From Candidatus Cloacimonadota bacterium (GTDB lineage: Bacteria; Cloacimonadota; Cloacimonadia; Cloacimonadales; Cloacimonadaceae): a stretch of DNA of 64,000 nt. The stretch spans positions 1-64,000 of the forward strand of contig JAQWBI010000004.1 of NCBI GenBank assembly GCA_028706475.1, given 5' to 3'. A program made the translations under genes and the position numbers. Numbering within the stretch: position 1 is the stretch's first letter; the number at the start of each line of letters is the position of its first letter. Positions 11,596-21,394 of the stretch are shown piece by piece. Under the pieces are notes generated by a model that was given only the letters and a program-made list of their open reading frames with translations, was not told the origin of the DNA and ran no database searches.

Positions 11596-12870
11596 CTAGA
11601 ACGAAGTTTTATCCACGAAGTTGAATCCATCCACCAGGATGGGCGGTACGACAGCGCTTGCAGATGCCAGTTGAGCCCTGCCCAGTGCCAGTATTCTTTG
11701 TGTCATTTCGTGAGGGATCTCGTTGAATCGCAGATTGTTTACCGCATGTTTTATCTCGCCGTTTTCAAAGTACAATACGCCGTCACGGGTCATACCGGTG
11801 AGTTCACCTCGCTTCATATCCACCGGGCGGATATACCAGAAACGGTTTAGAATGAGTCCTCTGGGAACCATCTGCATCATTTCTGCTTCGCTGGTATCTT
11901 CACCGGGGATATACATATTGAAAGGCATTTGTGCTTCACATCCGGTTTTCTGCGCCCAGTAGCGATCCACGGGCATGTTCTTCAGTACTCCCCGCTCCAC
12001 CCAACAAGTCTCTTTTGACGGTAAACCCAGCATATCAAAAGCCGGTGCCAATATATCGTTGTTCGAAAGAGTAGAATACAGGCTGAACTTCTTGCCAAAG
12101 CACTCTTTCCCCAACATCCCTGTAAAAGGCGTGAAGCCCTCATCGCTCTGTCTGCGGTTCATCATCCAGTTCATATACCACATCAGTTCTAGCAGGGCAG
12201 GCGGACGCAGGATCACGGCGATCTTTTGCGCATTAAAAGACTGCTGATGTGCCAGAGCTTCAGCTTGGGATACCAAGCGGGCAAACTCGCTCTCCAGATC
12301 GAAAGGAGCAAAGTCTTTGGCCTCGTAGCTCACTTTAGTTTCCACCTCAGCTTTTTTGATGGTCATGGAATGTCCAAATTGAGTAGAGGATTCTTCCCCA
12401 GAGAAGCCATTCTTGCTGAAGAGATAGTTGCAGTTATAATGCTTTTCGCACATCCCTGATACTGTGGCATCCATCGCCTTGGCTTTATCGATGCTCTTTT
12501 GCACGATATCCACCATCTGAGCGGGGGTAAGCTTCAGAGTTGCTTCTGAGCAATTCTGCACTTTCGGCAATTCAGCGGGACCAACTGATGGCATATGTTC
12601 CGGATCTTCTGGAGCCAGGTGCGCATTCTCTTCTGCTGTTTGGATTAGTCTTGCCAGGTTTTCTTCATCACCCTGATTGACCAAGCTTTTACCGCTTTTT
12701 GTGCCAAATGATACATGGAAATCAATCCAGACCTTTGGCCCTGCCAGATGTTGTGTAATACCGTTTTGGGCAAAGCGGGTTTCATGGCTGTCGCTTTCTT
12801 TTATCCAGCAGGTGTAATCATCTGCGGAACAGTGTTCTCTGATGTATTGTTCGACGAATTTCTTGTTCAT
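11596..12870 (-). CDS. tldE: TldE/PmbA-like subunit of metalloprotease TldD/E
   Basis: Partner of TldD; the TldD/TldE heterodimer degrades unfolded peptides and matures some peptide products. The 424 residues match the PmbA/TldE side: no HExxxH zinc motif is present, while conserved stretches FTPFTGMLG, ILAPAFDMLGLPS and GVLYFENGEIKHAVNNLRFN are. Its ATG overlaps the tldD stop (ATGA), indicating translational coupling. Its TAG stop directly adjoins repeat R2. The assignment as the inactive-looking partner rests on the missing zinc motif. Confidence 0.88.
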   Translation of the reverse strand: MNKKFVEQYIREHCSADDYTCWIKESDSHETRFAQNGITQHLAGPKVWIDFHVSFGTKSGKSLVNQGDEENLARLIQTAEENAHLAPEDPEHMPSVGPAELPKVQNCSEATLKLTPAQMVDIVQKSIDKAKAMDATVSGMCEKHYNCNYLFSKNGFSGEESSTQFGHSMTIKKAEVETKVSYEAKDFAPFDLESEFARLVSQAEALAHQQSFNAQKIAVILRPPALLELMWYMNWMMNRRQSDEGFTPFTGMLGKECFGKKFSLYSTLSNNDILAPAFDMLGLPSKETCWVERGVLKNMPVDRYWAQKTGCEAQMPFNMYIPGEDTSEAEMMQMVPRGLILNRFWYIRPVDMKRGELTGMTRDGVLYFENGEIKHAVNNLRFNEIPHEMTQRILALGRAQLASASAVVPPILVDGFNFVDKTSF

Positions 12871-14309
12871 TGGGAACCTCCCACACGGATATTTCTGAAT
12901 CTTGCTGGAGCAGAACCATGGGTCATGCGGGCAGTTTGTGAAGGTTGCCCTTTACCGCAATTGACCACACCGAAGGGACGCCAGAAACGCTCGTCACAGA
13001 TGGCGTCGCAGCTATTCCAAAACTCTGGATTACAGGATTTGTAGAGCACTTTCTTGAGGGGTCGGAAGAGCTTGCCGTTCTTGATCTCCCAGAAGAAATC
13101 TCCACCAAACTGGAAATTCACCCGGTGTTGATCGATTGAAAAACTGCCTCTGCCCTGTATATATACGCCCTCTTCGGTATCTGCAATCAATTCCGCCGGG
13201 CTCAAGGGCTTGGTTCCGGGTAACATATACAGGTTTGGAATACGGTTGATGGGCTGGTCAAAATAGTAGGTAGCTCTGTTGCATCCGCGCGAGTAATCCA
13301 AGCCAATCTCCATGGCTGTGTCCCGTGTGGTTCCATATTCGTTCAGGATACCGTCTTTAATGATGTACCACTTCTGACCGGGAACGCCATCGTCGTCAAA
13401 GCCCATAGTAGCCATACCTTCGGGGAGAGTGTTGTCACCCACGAAGTTCACAATCTCGCTGGCATACCGATAGTTCTTTAGCTTTTCCGGAGTGGCAAAT
13501 GATACTCCCGCAAAATCTGCTTCCCAACCCAATACGCGGTCCAACTCGGTGGGATGTCCCACGGATTCATGCATGGTAAGGCCCAGATGATTCGGATCAA
13601 GGATCAGCGTGCGGCGTTCTTCAGCACCCAAAGTATCTGCTTTTACTTTTATCAATGCCTCTTGCGCCACGTGTTTCGCCTGTTCTGCTAGGTTCAATTC
13701 TTCGATCCACTCCCAGCCAACTGTTCTGCCGCCCTCGTCAAAGGTGCGGGACTGACTGTCCCCATCGGCAACTGCAGTAGCAGTGATAATTGGATTGATG
13801 TAGATGTAAGTAATATCCAGACGTGTGCCCAGAGTGCTGGCAAAGAGCTTTTCATCCTTGTGCATGATGATGTAGCTTACGGCTTGGCGAATACCTTCAT
13901 AGGCCAGCATATTGCGGTTTATCTCCAGCAGTAGATCCACCTTTTCGGTTAAGGGGATCTCGAAGGGGTCTTTCTTCACGGGAGTCCTGTACGATGCGAT
14001 ATAGCTGCGTTCCGGTGCCAGGCGGAGCTTTTTATCCTTGTTTACAGATGCAGAGAGCATTGCTATATCAAATGCTCTTTGCACCGTGTCAAGAACAGCT
14101 TCATCGCTGTAAACGTTGTTGTGTGCAAAGCCCCAGGCACCGTCCTTGAATACTCTAATGCCATAACCGTCCACCACTTGTGTATTTGCGGATTTCAGAC
14201 TGAGATTGCGCATTAGGATGAGTTGGTCTGTGCTTCTTTGAATACGGATGTCAGCATATTCTGCACCGAGGCTGGCAGCCGCATTCATCGCGAGATCGAG
14301 ATATTTCAT
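12867..14309 (-). CDS. tldD: TldD zinc metalloprotease
   Basis: Catalytic subunit of the TldD/E protease, cytoplasmic. The HExxxH zinc motif is complete in LTMHESVGHPTELDR (His247, Glu248, His252), and the C-terminal half has YIQGRGSFSIDQHRVNFQFGG-type sequence and GVVNCGKGQPSQ, with a conserved cysteine. Length is 480 residues. ATG at 14309 is preferred over the ATG six bases upstream because GGAGG is then correctly spaced. It overlaps tldE by four bases and lies 96 bases downstream of the membrane peptidase gene. Confidence 0.93.
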   Translation of the reverse strand: MKYLDLAMNAAASLGAEYADIRIQRSTDQLILMRNLSLKSANTQVVDGYGIRVFKDGAWGFAHNNVYSDEAVLDTVQRAFDIAMLSASVNKDKKLRLAPERSYIASYRTPVKKDPFEIPLTEKVDLLLEINRNMLAYEGIRQAVSYIIMHKDEKLFASTLGTRLDITYIYINPIITATAVADGDSQSRTFDEGGRTVGWEWIEELNLAEQAKHVAQEALIKVKADTLGAEERRTLILDPNHLGLTMHESVGHPTELDRVLGWEADFAGVSFATPEKLKNYRYASEIVNFVGDNTLPEGMATMGFDDDGVPGQKWYIIKDGILNEYGTTRDTAMEIGLDYSRGCNRATYYFDQPINRIPNLYMLPGTKPLSPAELIADTEEGVYIQGRGSFSIDQHRVNFQFGGDFFWEIKNGKLFRPLKKVLYKSCNPEFWNSCDAICDERFWRPFGVVNCGKGQPSQTARMTHGSAPARFRNIRVGGSQ

Positions 14310-14405
14310 ATCCATCCTCCAGAATGGCTTGATTTATAAAGCATGTATAGCCGTTTCCGACTATCAAAAACAGCTATTGCTAGATGATGTCTCTCGCCAG
14401 ATCTG

Positions 14406-15377
14406 TCAAGGTCTATCTGCGCTTTCTTCGTCATCCGCTTCATCTTCCAGGGGCAGATCCGGTAAACCCTGCATTCTGCGCCGGCGCTTGCGGGCAATGG
14501 CAAACATCACAAAAGGCAGAAAGGCAAATACTACAGTGTTCAATGCTACAAACAGATACAGATAGCCTTGTCGCTTGCTATACGAGCCGAAGCTTGTGTG
14601 AAAATCCCAAAGTGATGTCTGATAGCTTTGTGCAAAAGTTTGAGAAAAGATGCTACGCTTGCCCGCCTTGTTATTTGCAGCCACCTGATTCCAGAAGCTC
14701 TGCCACTGGGCTGGAAAGCGATCCTGCATATAGTGGGTTGCCATCGCCGAACTCAGATAGAAGTGAGGCCAGTCCTCCCGATTCTCAGGATATCTGTAGC
14801 TCATACGAAAGAGATCGCTTTGGGGTTGGATCAGGCTTTCTTTCAGATAGATGAGATATCGTTCATAACCCAATTGCTGGCTGAAATAGGTTGCCATACC
14901 TTCATGAAACCAGAGCGGAGCTTGAATAAACAGCTCCTCAATGTACCAGTGTATGTATTCATGCACCATTATCTTCAGATGATTGTCCGATACCTGATCT
15001 TTACTGCGAGCAAAGATGGCGCCTTCCTTCGAGTTGTAAAAAGCTTCACTAAATTCCACTATTGAAGCACTATCTTCACTCAGACTCCGGTATTCATCCT
15101 CGCCATACACGATGTATATGGGCACTTTAGCATCTGGATACACTCCAAATTGCATTTGCAGATCACCGATCTTGCCATCAAGAGCTTTACTGAGGTCGTA
15201 ATCCGCGGGGGAAGCTGGTTTATTGCTGTAGAGATCATAATATGAATTGCTGACCACCAAAAAGTGCGTGGCTGGCATCATATGAGCTATGAATAGATAG
15301 AGCACAAGGCAAAGCAGCTTCTTTGGTAGCGACCGGACATAGCAGATGTATCCCTGTCTGCCTTGCTTTGTGCTCAT
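14406..15377 (-). CDS. Membrane-bound HExxH (gluzincin-type) peptidase
   Basis: A 323-residue membrane protein. A hydrophobic segment near residues 20-42 and a second one near 276-298, followed by a basic RKRRRRMQG tail, place the body outside the cytoplasm. The zinc site is HEYIHWYIEEL (His139, Glu140, His143) with a third ligand in WFHEGMATYF (Glu159), the arrangement of peptidase MA-like gluzincins. The substrate is unknown. The gene follows the S4 protein gene by 13 bases and precedes tldD/E, so a role in peptide turnover is plausible but inferred. The start is not marked by a strong ribosome site. Confidence 0.78.
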   Translation of the reverse strand: MSTKQGRQGYICYVRSLPKKLLCLVLYLFIAHMMPATHFLVVSNSYYDLYSNKPASPADYDLSKALDGKIGDLQMQFGVYPDAKVPIYIVYGEDEYRSLSEDSASIVEFSEAFYNSKEGAIFARSKDQVSDNHLKIMVHEYIHWYIEELFIQAPLWFHEGMATYFSQQLGYERYLIYLKESLIQPQSDLFRMSYRYPENREDWPHFYLSSAMATHYMQDRFPAQWQSFWNQVAANNKAGKRSIFSQTFAQSYQTSLWDFHTSFGSYSKRQGYLYLFVALNTVVFAFLPFVMFAIARKRRRRMQGLPDLPLEDEADDEESADRP

Positions 15378-15390
15378 AGCGATGCTTTGC

Positions 15391-15651
15391 CTATTCCAGA
15401 GGCTCCCGCTTCAGCATTTCATAATAGTTGCCAGCATCCTTTTTGGATACATTCCCCATAGGTAACTCCTTGATGCGGAATTGATGCAGATAACCGTACA
15501 GTTTCATCTCCACAATGTCATTTGCTTTTACCATCAGGGATGCTTTGGCTGCTTTACCGTTCACCAATATCAAGCCTTTGTCGCAGGCATTTTTGGCGAT
15601 GCTGCGCGTTTTAGTGAGGCACAGCTTGTTCATCAGCAGGTCAATTCGCAC
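15391..15651 (-). CDS. S4-domain RNA-binding protein (Hsp15-like)
   Basis: A small S4 protein of 86 residues. The S4 fold is visible in RIDLLMNKLCLTKTRS, ACDKGLILVNGKAAK and VKANDIVEM, as in Hsp15, which rescues stalled 50S subunits carrying peptidyl-tRNA; the exact role here is not proven. I chose GTG at 15651, because GAGAGGAG lies just upstream and the protein then begins with the S4 helix. An upstream in-frame start at 15678 would add nine residues. It overlaps the end of the hybrid kinase gene by 11 bases. Confidence 0.85.
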   Translation of the reverse strand: MRIDLLMNKLCLTKTRSIAKNACDKGLILVNGKAAKASLMVKANDIVEMKLYGYLHQFRIKELPMGNVSKKDAGNYYEMLKREPLE

Positions 15652-18535
15652 TTTTCTCCTCTCCGTTGAAAGCGTCACGAATGCTGGTAGCTATATCACG
15701 GATTTTGAATGGCTTCATAATGAAGTCCTTGATGCCTTTTTCCCGGGCATCATCCACGGAGATCAGGGTAGTGAATCCGGTGCAGATAATCACCGGAAGA
15801 CCCTGCTTCATTGCCATCAACCGTTGCGCCAAATCGACTCCGTTTATATAGGGCATCGTCGTATCTGTTACCAGCATATCAACTTTATCCGGGTATTTCT
15901 CGAAGTACTCCAGGGCTTTACGAGGATCGGTAAAACCTTCCACCTTATAACCAAGGCGCATCAAGCCCTGACGGAATACATTCACCAATGCCGGCTCATC
16001 ATCCACAAACATAATAGTCTCTGTTCCACCGATATCCATGGCTTCTTCGTCTTCTTGTTTGTGAGTATGCCATTCGTCCGGCGTGTAAACGGGAATATAG
16101 ATGTAGAAACTGGTACCGACTCCTAATGTACTGTCCACTCTCACCGCTCCATGATGCGATTGCACGATACTATGGACGATCGAGAGTCCCAGCCCGGTGC
16201 CTTCATTATTGCTCTTAGTAGTAAAATAGGGATCGAAAATATGATCCATGATAGCGGGATCGATTCCGGTTCCGTTGTCGCTGACTGTCACCTTGAGGTA
16301 TTGACACTGTTTTAACTCCGGAAAAGCCTGCATATCCTGGGATTTGAAGTTTACCACTTCCACTGCGACACTTAGTTCGGCACCATCTTTATGCAGCGCA
16401 TGCATAGCGTTTGTGCCCAAGTTTATGATGATCTGATGTATCTGTCCGGGTACGGCGATTACCGTGCTGCGTTCTGTTGTATAATTCTCTTTGATCTTAA
16501 TTGAACGTGGTAGATAGCTGCGAAGGAAGCGTACTGATTCTTTTACGTGATCCACCAGTTCCACGACCTCCGTCTTGGATTCTTCCTGACGCGAGAAAGA
16601 GATCAGGTGAGAGATCATTTCCTTGGCTCTGGTAGAGCTTTTCAGTACTTCCACCAAGTTCAGTGCAGCGTCACTATCCGGAGGCAGATCGTCTCCGGCT
16701 AATTCCGTGTAACCGATAATGGCGGAGAGGATATTGTTAAAATCGTGAGCGATGCCTCCGGTGAGGCGTCCGATTGCTTCCAGGCGCTGCGTGCGTTTCT
16801 GCTGTTCTTCCCGCATGATCTCGTAAGTAACATCTTTACAGCTGGCAATGATGCTGGAGAGAATGCCTTCTTGATCGATAACCGGCTTCACGACCATATC
16901 CAGAGTGATTTTCTTGCTGTCTTTGCGGATCATATCCACTTTCCCGCGCCAGGGTTGAGAAGAGCGTACTCGCAGCCAGGATTGCTGCATTTCCTTGCGA
17001 CTGGTCGCATCGAAGGGGAGGCATTCAAAGGGCTGGTCCAAAAGCTCAATACGCCGATAGGAAGTGATCCTTTCGAAAATGGTATTCACATATTGGATAT
17101 TGCCTTGAGGGCTAAAGATCAAAATGCCTTCTCCCGCCTGTTCAATAGCTTGGAAGAGCACATTTATCTTCTCGTCTGCCTGTTTTTTATTCAAAGCGTA
17201 GGCGATTTGTTCGGAGATCGATTCCAGCAGCACGCGGTCATCATCGTCGTAGAGATCACCTCGTTGATAGGATTGCACCACAATGGCTCCGATCACTTTC
17301 CCGGCCAGCATCAGCGGAACTCCCAGGAAGTTGCGGCAGATTACACCCAAGAAACCCTTGTCTGCAGTACGATCACAAATTCCCTGTTCCGATAGCAACA
17401 GAGTGCGCTCTTCCGAGATAATCTGTGCGGTAAGCGAGGTATTGTTGTCTGCTTCCACAGGGCTGGAATCCTCGTTCATCTCGTCGACCAGATAGGGGAA
17501 TGTGATGATATTGCTGCGTTTATCGTACAACGCAATATAGAAGTTTGTAACGTCCAGCACTTGCGATAGAGCTTGATGGATGGTATAAAAGAGATCGTCC
17601 AGGCTACACTCGGTATTTACAGCGTGGGAGATTTGATGCAAGATTCCTGTAACCCGTTCAGATTTGCGAATCGGGCTAAGGTCAGAAAAGACTGCTGCAT
17701 AGAGCTTTTCTTTTGCGCTGTTGATGGGAACCAATGCCAGTCTATGATCGTGCAACTTGTGCCTGGTGTCAAAGAAGCTATACTCTATGTTTCTGTGTTC
17801 TGATGGCGGTTTTACAAAGAAATCCATCAGTTCTTGTTCTACCAGATCATTTCCCGAGGTCAGATTCACTGTTTTGCTGAAGGTGGTAAAGTAATCTTTA
17901 ATGGAGCTTCCAACCAGCATATATGCGCTTAGTCCGCTCAGGTTTTCCAAAGCATGGTTCACCAAAAAGATCTTCCCCTTTTCATCCAGCAGCATCATTC
18001 CTTCAGATACCTGCTCAAATATGCATCTGAACAGCGCTTCGCGTTCTTCCAGTTCTTTGCGGATTCTATCCAAGCCGGTGATGTCCTGCATGGCTACGAT
18101 CACTCGCTTGAAGTCCTCTTCCGCATCACCGGGGATACTCCAGGATATTCTGAAATGTAAGGCATTACCGTTTAGGTCGTAGTTTATAACTTGTCCCTCA
18201 AAGCTTTTTCGGCCTTCGGAAATCGCCACTATAGAGGCGAGGACACTTTCTCCCGCTTCGGCTCTGAAGACTTTATGGATGTTGTTCAGCAATTCCTGTT
18301 TGCTGGATGCACCAAAAATCCTCAGAGTGGTACTGTTTACATCCACTATCCTCAGTTTTGCCGTACACTCATGGAATTTTTCAGGATAAGTACGGAAATA
18401 AGCTTTGATGTCTTTCACTTCATCTTTTCGAAGCGCTTGAATGTAGCTATATACATCCGAAAAGTCCTCCACCCAAAGCGACACCGGAGATTGGTCATAA
18501 AGCATCCGATAAAAACTGGTCTTAAGTTTTCTCAT
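15641..18535 (-). CDS. Hybrid histidine kinase: PAS-PAS-GAF-PAS-HisKA-HATPase-REC
   Basis: A cytoplasmic 964-residue sensor; no transmembrane segment is visible. In order: PAS ~10-150, PAS ~165-290, GAF ~300-450, PAS ~455-575, dimerisation domain with phospho-acceptor His597 in GGIAHDFNNILSAI, ATPase domain ~690-815 (INLGTNAMHAL; SDNGTGID; GTGLGLSIV), and a receiver with FVDDEPAL, phospho-acceptor Asp891 and Lys in IMKPF. The HDFNN signature is that of many PAS-rich hybrid kinases. The signal is unknown. It follows ackA by 44 bases and overlaps the S4 gene. Confidence 0.92.
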   Translation of the reverse strand: MRKLKTSFYRMLYDQSPVSLWVEDFSDVYSYIQALRKDEVKDIKAYFRTYPEKFHECTAKLRIVDVNSTTLRIFGASSKQELLNNIHKVFRAEAGESVLASIVAISEGRKSFEGQVINYDLNGNALHFRISWSIPGDAEEDFKRVIVAMQDITGLDRIRKELEEREALFRCIFEQVSEGMMLLDEKGKIFLVNHALENLSGLSAYMLVGSSIKDYFTTFSKTVNLTSGNDLVEQELMDFFVKPPSEHRNIEYSFFDTRHKLHDHRLALVPINSAKEKLYAAVFSDLSPIRKSERVTGILHQISHAVNTECSLDDLFYTIHQALSQVLDVTNFYIALYDKRSNIITFPYLVDEMNEDSSPVEADNNTSLTAQIISEERTLLLSEQGICDRTADKGFLGVICRNFLGVPLMLAGKVIGAIVVQSYQRGDLYDDDDRVLLESISEQIAYALNKKQADEKINVLFQAIEQAGEGILIFSPQGNIQYVNTIFERITSYRRIELLDQPFECLPFDATSRKEMQQSWLRVRSSQPWRGKVDMIRKDSKKITLDMVVKPVIDQEGILSSIIASCKDVTYEIMREEQQKRTQRLEAIGRLTGGIAHDFNNILSAIIGYTELAGDDLPPDSDAALNLVEVLKSSTRAKEMISHLISFSRQEESKTEVVELVDHVKESVRFLRSYLPRSIKIKENYTTERSTVIAVPGQIHQIIINLGTNAMHALHKDGAELSVAVEVVNFKSQDMQAFPELKQCQYLKVTVSDNGTGIDPAIMDHIFDPYFTTKSNNEGTGLGLSIVHSIVQSHHGAVRVDSTLGVGTSFYIYIPVYTPDEWHTHKQEDEEAMDIGGTETIMFVDDEPALVNVFRQGLMRLGYKVEGFTDPRKALEYFEKYPDKVDMLVTDTTMPYINGVDLAQRLMAMKQGLPVIICTGFTTLISVDDAREKGIKDFIMKPFKIRDIATSIRDAFNGEEKSAN

Positions 18536-18579
18536 TCAAACAAACCCCTGCTTAAGTATGATACATGTGAGCATTTTGC

Positions 18580-19785
18580 TCATTCTTTGTTGATCAATCT
18601 CTGTGTTTCCAGAGCAATCATCAATTCTTCGTTCGTAGGTATTTTCAGCACTGTTACTTTGGATTCCGGTGTGCTAAGCACTTGGATATCGTCGGTAAAA
18701 CGGGCATTCTCTGCCAAATTCAATGTGATTCCCAAGGCATCCAGATTTCTGCAAACCTGCTCTCTGAGAATGGACATATTTTCTCCCACACCTCCGGTAA
18801 AGATGATCACATCCACTCCATTCAGAGCGGCGATATAGCTGCCGATGTATTTCTTGATCCTATAGCAATAGACATCATGAGCCTGAATAGCTTTGGGATT
18901 CTTACGGATCAGGATCTCATCTTCGATCTGACGCATATCGTTGGAGACTTGTGAAAGACCCAGCATCCCGCTTTTTTTGTTCAGGATATTATTCACATCA
19001 TCCACGCTAAGGCCCAAGGCCTGTTGCATGTGGATGGGGATTGCAGGATCGATATCGCCGCAACGGGTGCCCATCATCAAACCTTCCAGCGGAGTCAGAC
19101 CCATGGAAGTGTCGATGGATTTGCCCCCATCGATGGCGGTGATGGAAGCACCATTACCTATATGGCAGGATATTATCTTCATGTCTTCAATGTCTTTATG
19201 CAAAAATTCAGCTGCTTTCAGGCTTACATATTTGTGACTGGTTCCGTGAAAACCATAGCGGCGAATCTTATGTTCCAGATAAAATTCCAGCGGCAGAGGG
19301 TAGAGATAGGCTTCTGACGGCATGCTTTGATGGTAAGCCGTGTCAAACACACCACACTGTGGGCAATCCGGCATGGCAGTCCGCACAGCTTCTATTCCCT
19401 TCAGGTTGGCGGGATTGTGCAAGGGTGCCAGCGATACGCAATCCTGCATCACTTCCACCACATGATCCGTAACCACCACGGCATCGGAGTAATACTCTCC
19501 GGCATGCACCAATCTGTGCCCCACCGCGTCTATCTCGTGCAAATGGTTCAAGACGCCATGGCTGCTGTCCACCAATTCATCAAGAATCAATTGAAGACCT
19601 TGTTCGTGGTTTTCGATAACCATCTTGTGTTTCTTCTTCGTGTAAATGGGACTTTTATATGTGAAAAATGCGATGTCTTCTCCAATTTTTTCAACTATCC
19701 CTTCAGCCATTACATCGCGGGTTTTCATATCGATTAATTGATACTTTATGGATGAGCTGCCACAGTTTAGAACTAATATCTTCAT
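18580..19785 (-). CDS. ackA: Acetate kinase
   Basis: Makes ATP from acetyl phosphate and ADP, releasing acetate; the main substrate-level ATP step in many fermenters. It has 401 residues. Family motifs: LNCGSSSIKYQ at the start, FDTAYHQSMP, GFHGTSHKYVS, ISCHIGNGASITAI and GGVGENMSILRE. ATG at 19785 follows ACGAGGAATCAA; in-frame sequence up to 19848 is outside the family and spans the promoter. No phosphotransacetylase gene is in the window. It is the first gene of an apparent operon that continues through the hybrid kinase. Confidence 0.97.
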   Translation of the reverse strand: MKILVLNCGSSSIKYQLIDMKTRDVMAEGIVEKIGEDIAFFTYKSPIYTKKKHKMVIENHEQGLQLILDELVDSSHGVLNHLHEIDAVGHRLVHAGEYYSDAVVVTDHVVEVMQDCVSLAPLHNPANLKGIEAVRTAMPDCPQCGVFDTAYHQSMPSEAYLYPLPLEFYLEHKIRRYGFHGTSHKYVSLKAAEFLHKDIEDMKIISCHIGNGASITAIDGGKSIDTSMGLTPLEGLMMGTRCGDIDPAIPIHMQQALGLSVDDVNNILNKKSGMLGLSQVSNDMRQIEDEILIRKNPKAIQAHDVYCYRIKKYIGSYIAALNGVDVIIFTGGVGENMSILREQVCRNLDALGITLNLAENARFTDDIQVLSTPESKVTVLKIPTNEELMIALETQRLINKE

Positions 19786-19815
19786 TTGATTCCTCGTAGA
19801 ATTATACTTTGGTGC

Positions 19816-19844
19816 ATATAATCTCAAGTGCAATGATGTGTCAA
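19816..19844 (-). promoter_or_regulatory. Promoter of ackA
   Basis: Minus strand TTGACA (19839-19844), 17-base spacer, TTATAT (19816-19821), about 30 bases before the ATG. Best sigma70-like match in the window. Confidence 0.65.
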
Positions 19845-19962
19845 ACAAAATTGCGAAATATGACTATTTTTTCAAATGCACGGTGTAACTATTTGTGCTA
19901 TAAGCATCCCGGGGAAGAGAAATCTCCGTCTGCCAAGCCTGCTTTATAGATTATCCGGTTTT

Positions 19963-20026
19963 GAAGCAGATATCAAGCTATAACAATCTAGTGGTCACTC
20001 GATGATTACCCGATTATATCTGCTTC
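19963..20026. repeat. Dispersed palindromic repeat, copy R3
   Basis: Palindrome with outer arms GAAGCAGATAT and ATATCTGCTTC and the signature GTGGTCACTCGATGAT. It lies 40 bases after the mnmE stop, at the end of the long operon, and may help end it. Confidence 0.75.
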
Positions 20027-20065
20027 GGCACTACTTGTTACAGAGGGCAGGACGTGGACATCCAG

Positions 20066-21394
20066 CTATTTCCCAATGCAGAAGTTGTCGAATATCCTGC
20101 CTAGAAGCGCATCTGTGGGAACCACACCCAAGATGTCTTCCAAGGCCGATGCCGCTGAGATCAAATCACTAGCCACAAATTCAAATCCAGCATCAGCTTT
20201 TATAGCATTCTCCGCCATTCCCAAGGCTTCAAGACAACGGCTGAGGGCTGCCAAATGCCGGGCATTAGTGACTAACGGGCGCTCCAGTATCTGTGATGGC
20301 ATCTTCAAACCTTCCAGGATTACTCCAGACAGCTGCTCCAATCCGTCCGGTGTCACTGTTGAGCAGGGCACATGCCGGGCAGGAAGCTTACGAGCGGGGA
20401 AAAGATCGGCTTTGCTGGCCACATAGATGATCTTTTGTTCAAATTGCTGAATCCCAAAAGGTAATTCTGGTGCTTCCGTTTCATACAAGAAAAGGATAAA
20501 ATCAGAAGTTTTCATCAATTCATAAGAGCGTGATATTCCTTCCTGCTCGATACTGTCCTTGCTTTCCCTGAGGCCGGCAGTGTCCACCAGTACGATGGGA
20601 TATCCGGATAGTGAGAACGATTCCTCCAAGTAGTCCCGCGTGGTTCCGGGATGGGGAGTTACAATAGCCCGGTTTTGTTTGAGAAATGCGTTGAATAACG
20701 ATGATTTTCCGGAATTTGGAGCTCCTGCCAGGCATATCCTGACGCCCTCACGCAGTTTACGGGCATGACTGCCTTCTTCGTGTAAAGCCGAGGCTTTGTC
20801 CCGGATATTGCGAATCCTGGCAGCAAGATCATCCAGATCAATCTGCGGCAAATCCTGATCGGAAAAATCTATCGCCAATTCACAGCGCAGACGGGCATCG
20901 GAGATCTCGTCCAAAAGCTCCTGCAGATGCCGGCTCAGATAGCCCTTTACCTGCATCAACGCTGCCTCTGAGGCTTTAGAACTGTTGGCCACGATTAGGT
21001 CGTTCACCGCTTCAGCACGGCTGAGATCCATCTTATTGTTCAAAAATGCCCGTAGCGTGAACTCCCCTGGATTTGCCAAACGCGTGCGGGTAAGTAAAGT
21101 GCTCAGGATGCGATCGGCAATAAGGGGATTACCATGACAGCTGATCTCTATAATGTCCTCTCCGGTATAACTCTTCGGAGTACGAAAAATTGATAGCAGT
21201 ACCTCATCCACAGGCCTCTTTTCTGCATCCAGAAAGGTACCGAAAACCAGGCTGTGCGAGCTCGCATTGTGCAGCTTATCCGGCCGGTCAAAAAAGGAAG
21301 CCACCACAGGAAAAGTAGCGGGGCCCGATACTCTGATCACAGATATCGACGCAGTGCCGGGAGCGGTAATAAGCGCACAGATAGTGTCGTTCAC
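20066..21394 (-). CDS. mnmE: tRNA modification GTPase MnmE
   Basis: With MnmG installs the 5-carboxymethylaminomethyl (or related) group on wobble uridine of certain tRNAs. N-terminal folate-binding domain ~1-120, then G domain with GAPNSGKSS (G1), PGTTRD (G2 region), DTAGLR (G3) and a C-terminal FCIGK, which carries the invariant catalytic cysteine. At 442 residues it is slightly short but complete. The start is GTG at 21394, overlapping the dxs stop as GTGA with no clear ribosome site, so translation is probably coupled. Last gene of the 33.2-20.1 kb operon. Confidence 0.96.
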   Translation of the reverse strand: MNDTICALITAPGTASISVIRVSGPATFPVVASFFDRPDKLHNASSHSLVFGTFLDAEKRPVDEVLLSIFRTPKSYTGEDIIEISCHGNPLIADRILSTLLTRTRLANPGEFTLRAFLNNKMDLSRAEAVNDLIVANSSKASEAALMQVKGYLSRHLQELLDEISDARLRCELAIDFSDQDLPQIDLDDLAARIRNIRDKASALHEEGSHARKLREGVRICLAGAPNSGKSSLFNAFLKQNRAIVTPHPGTTRDYLEESFSLSGYPIVLVDTAGLRESKDSIEQEGISRSYELMKTSDFILFLYETEAPELPFGIQQFEQKIIYVASKADLFPARKLPARHVPCSTVTPDGLEQLSGVILEGLKMPSQILERPLVTNARHLAALSRCLEALGMAENAIKADAGFEFVASDLISAASALEDILGVVPTDALLGRIFDNFCIGK

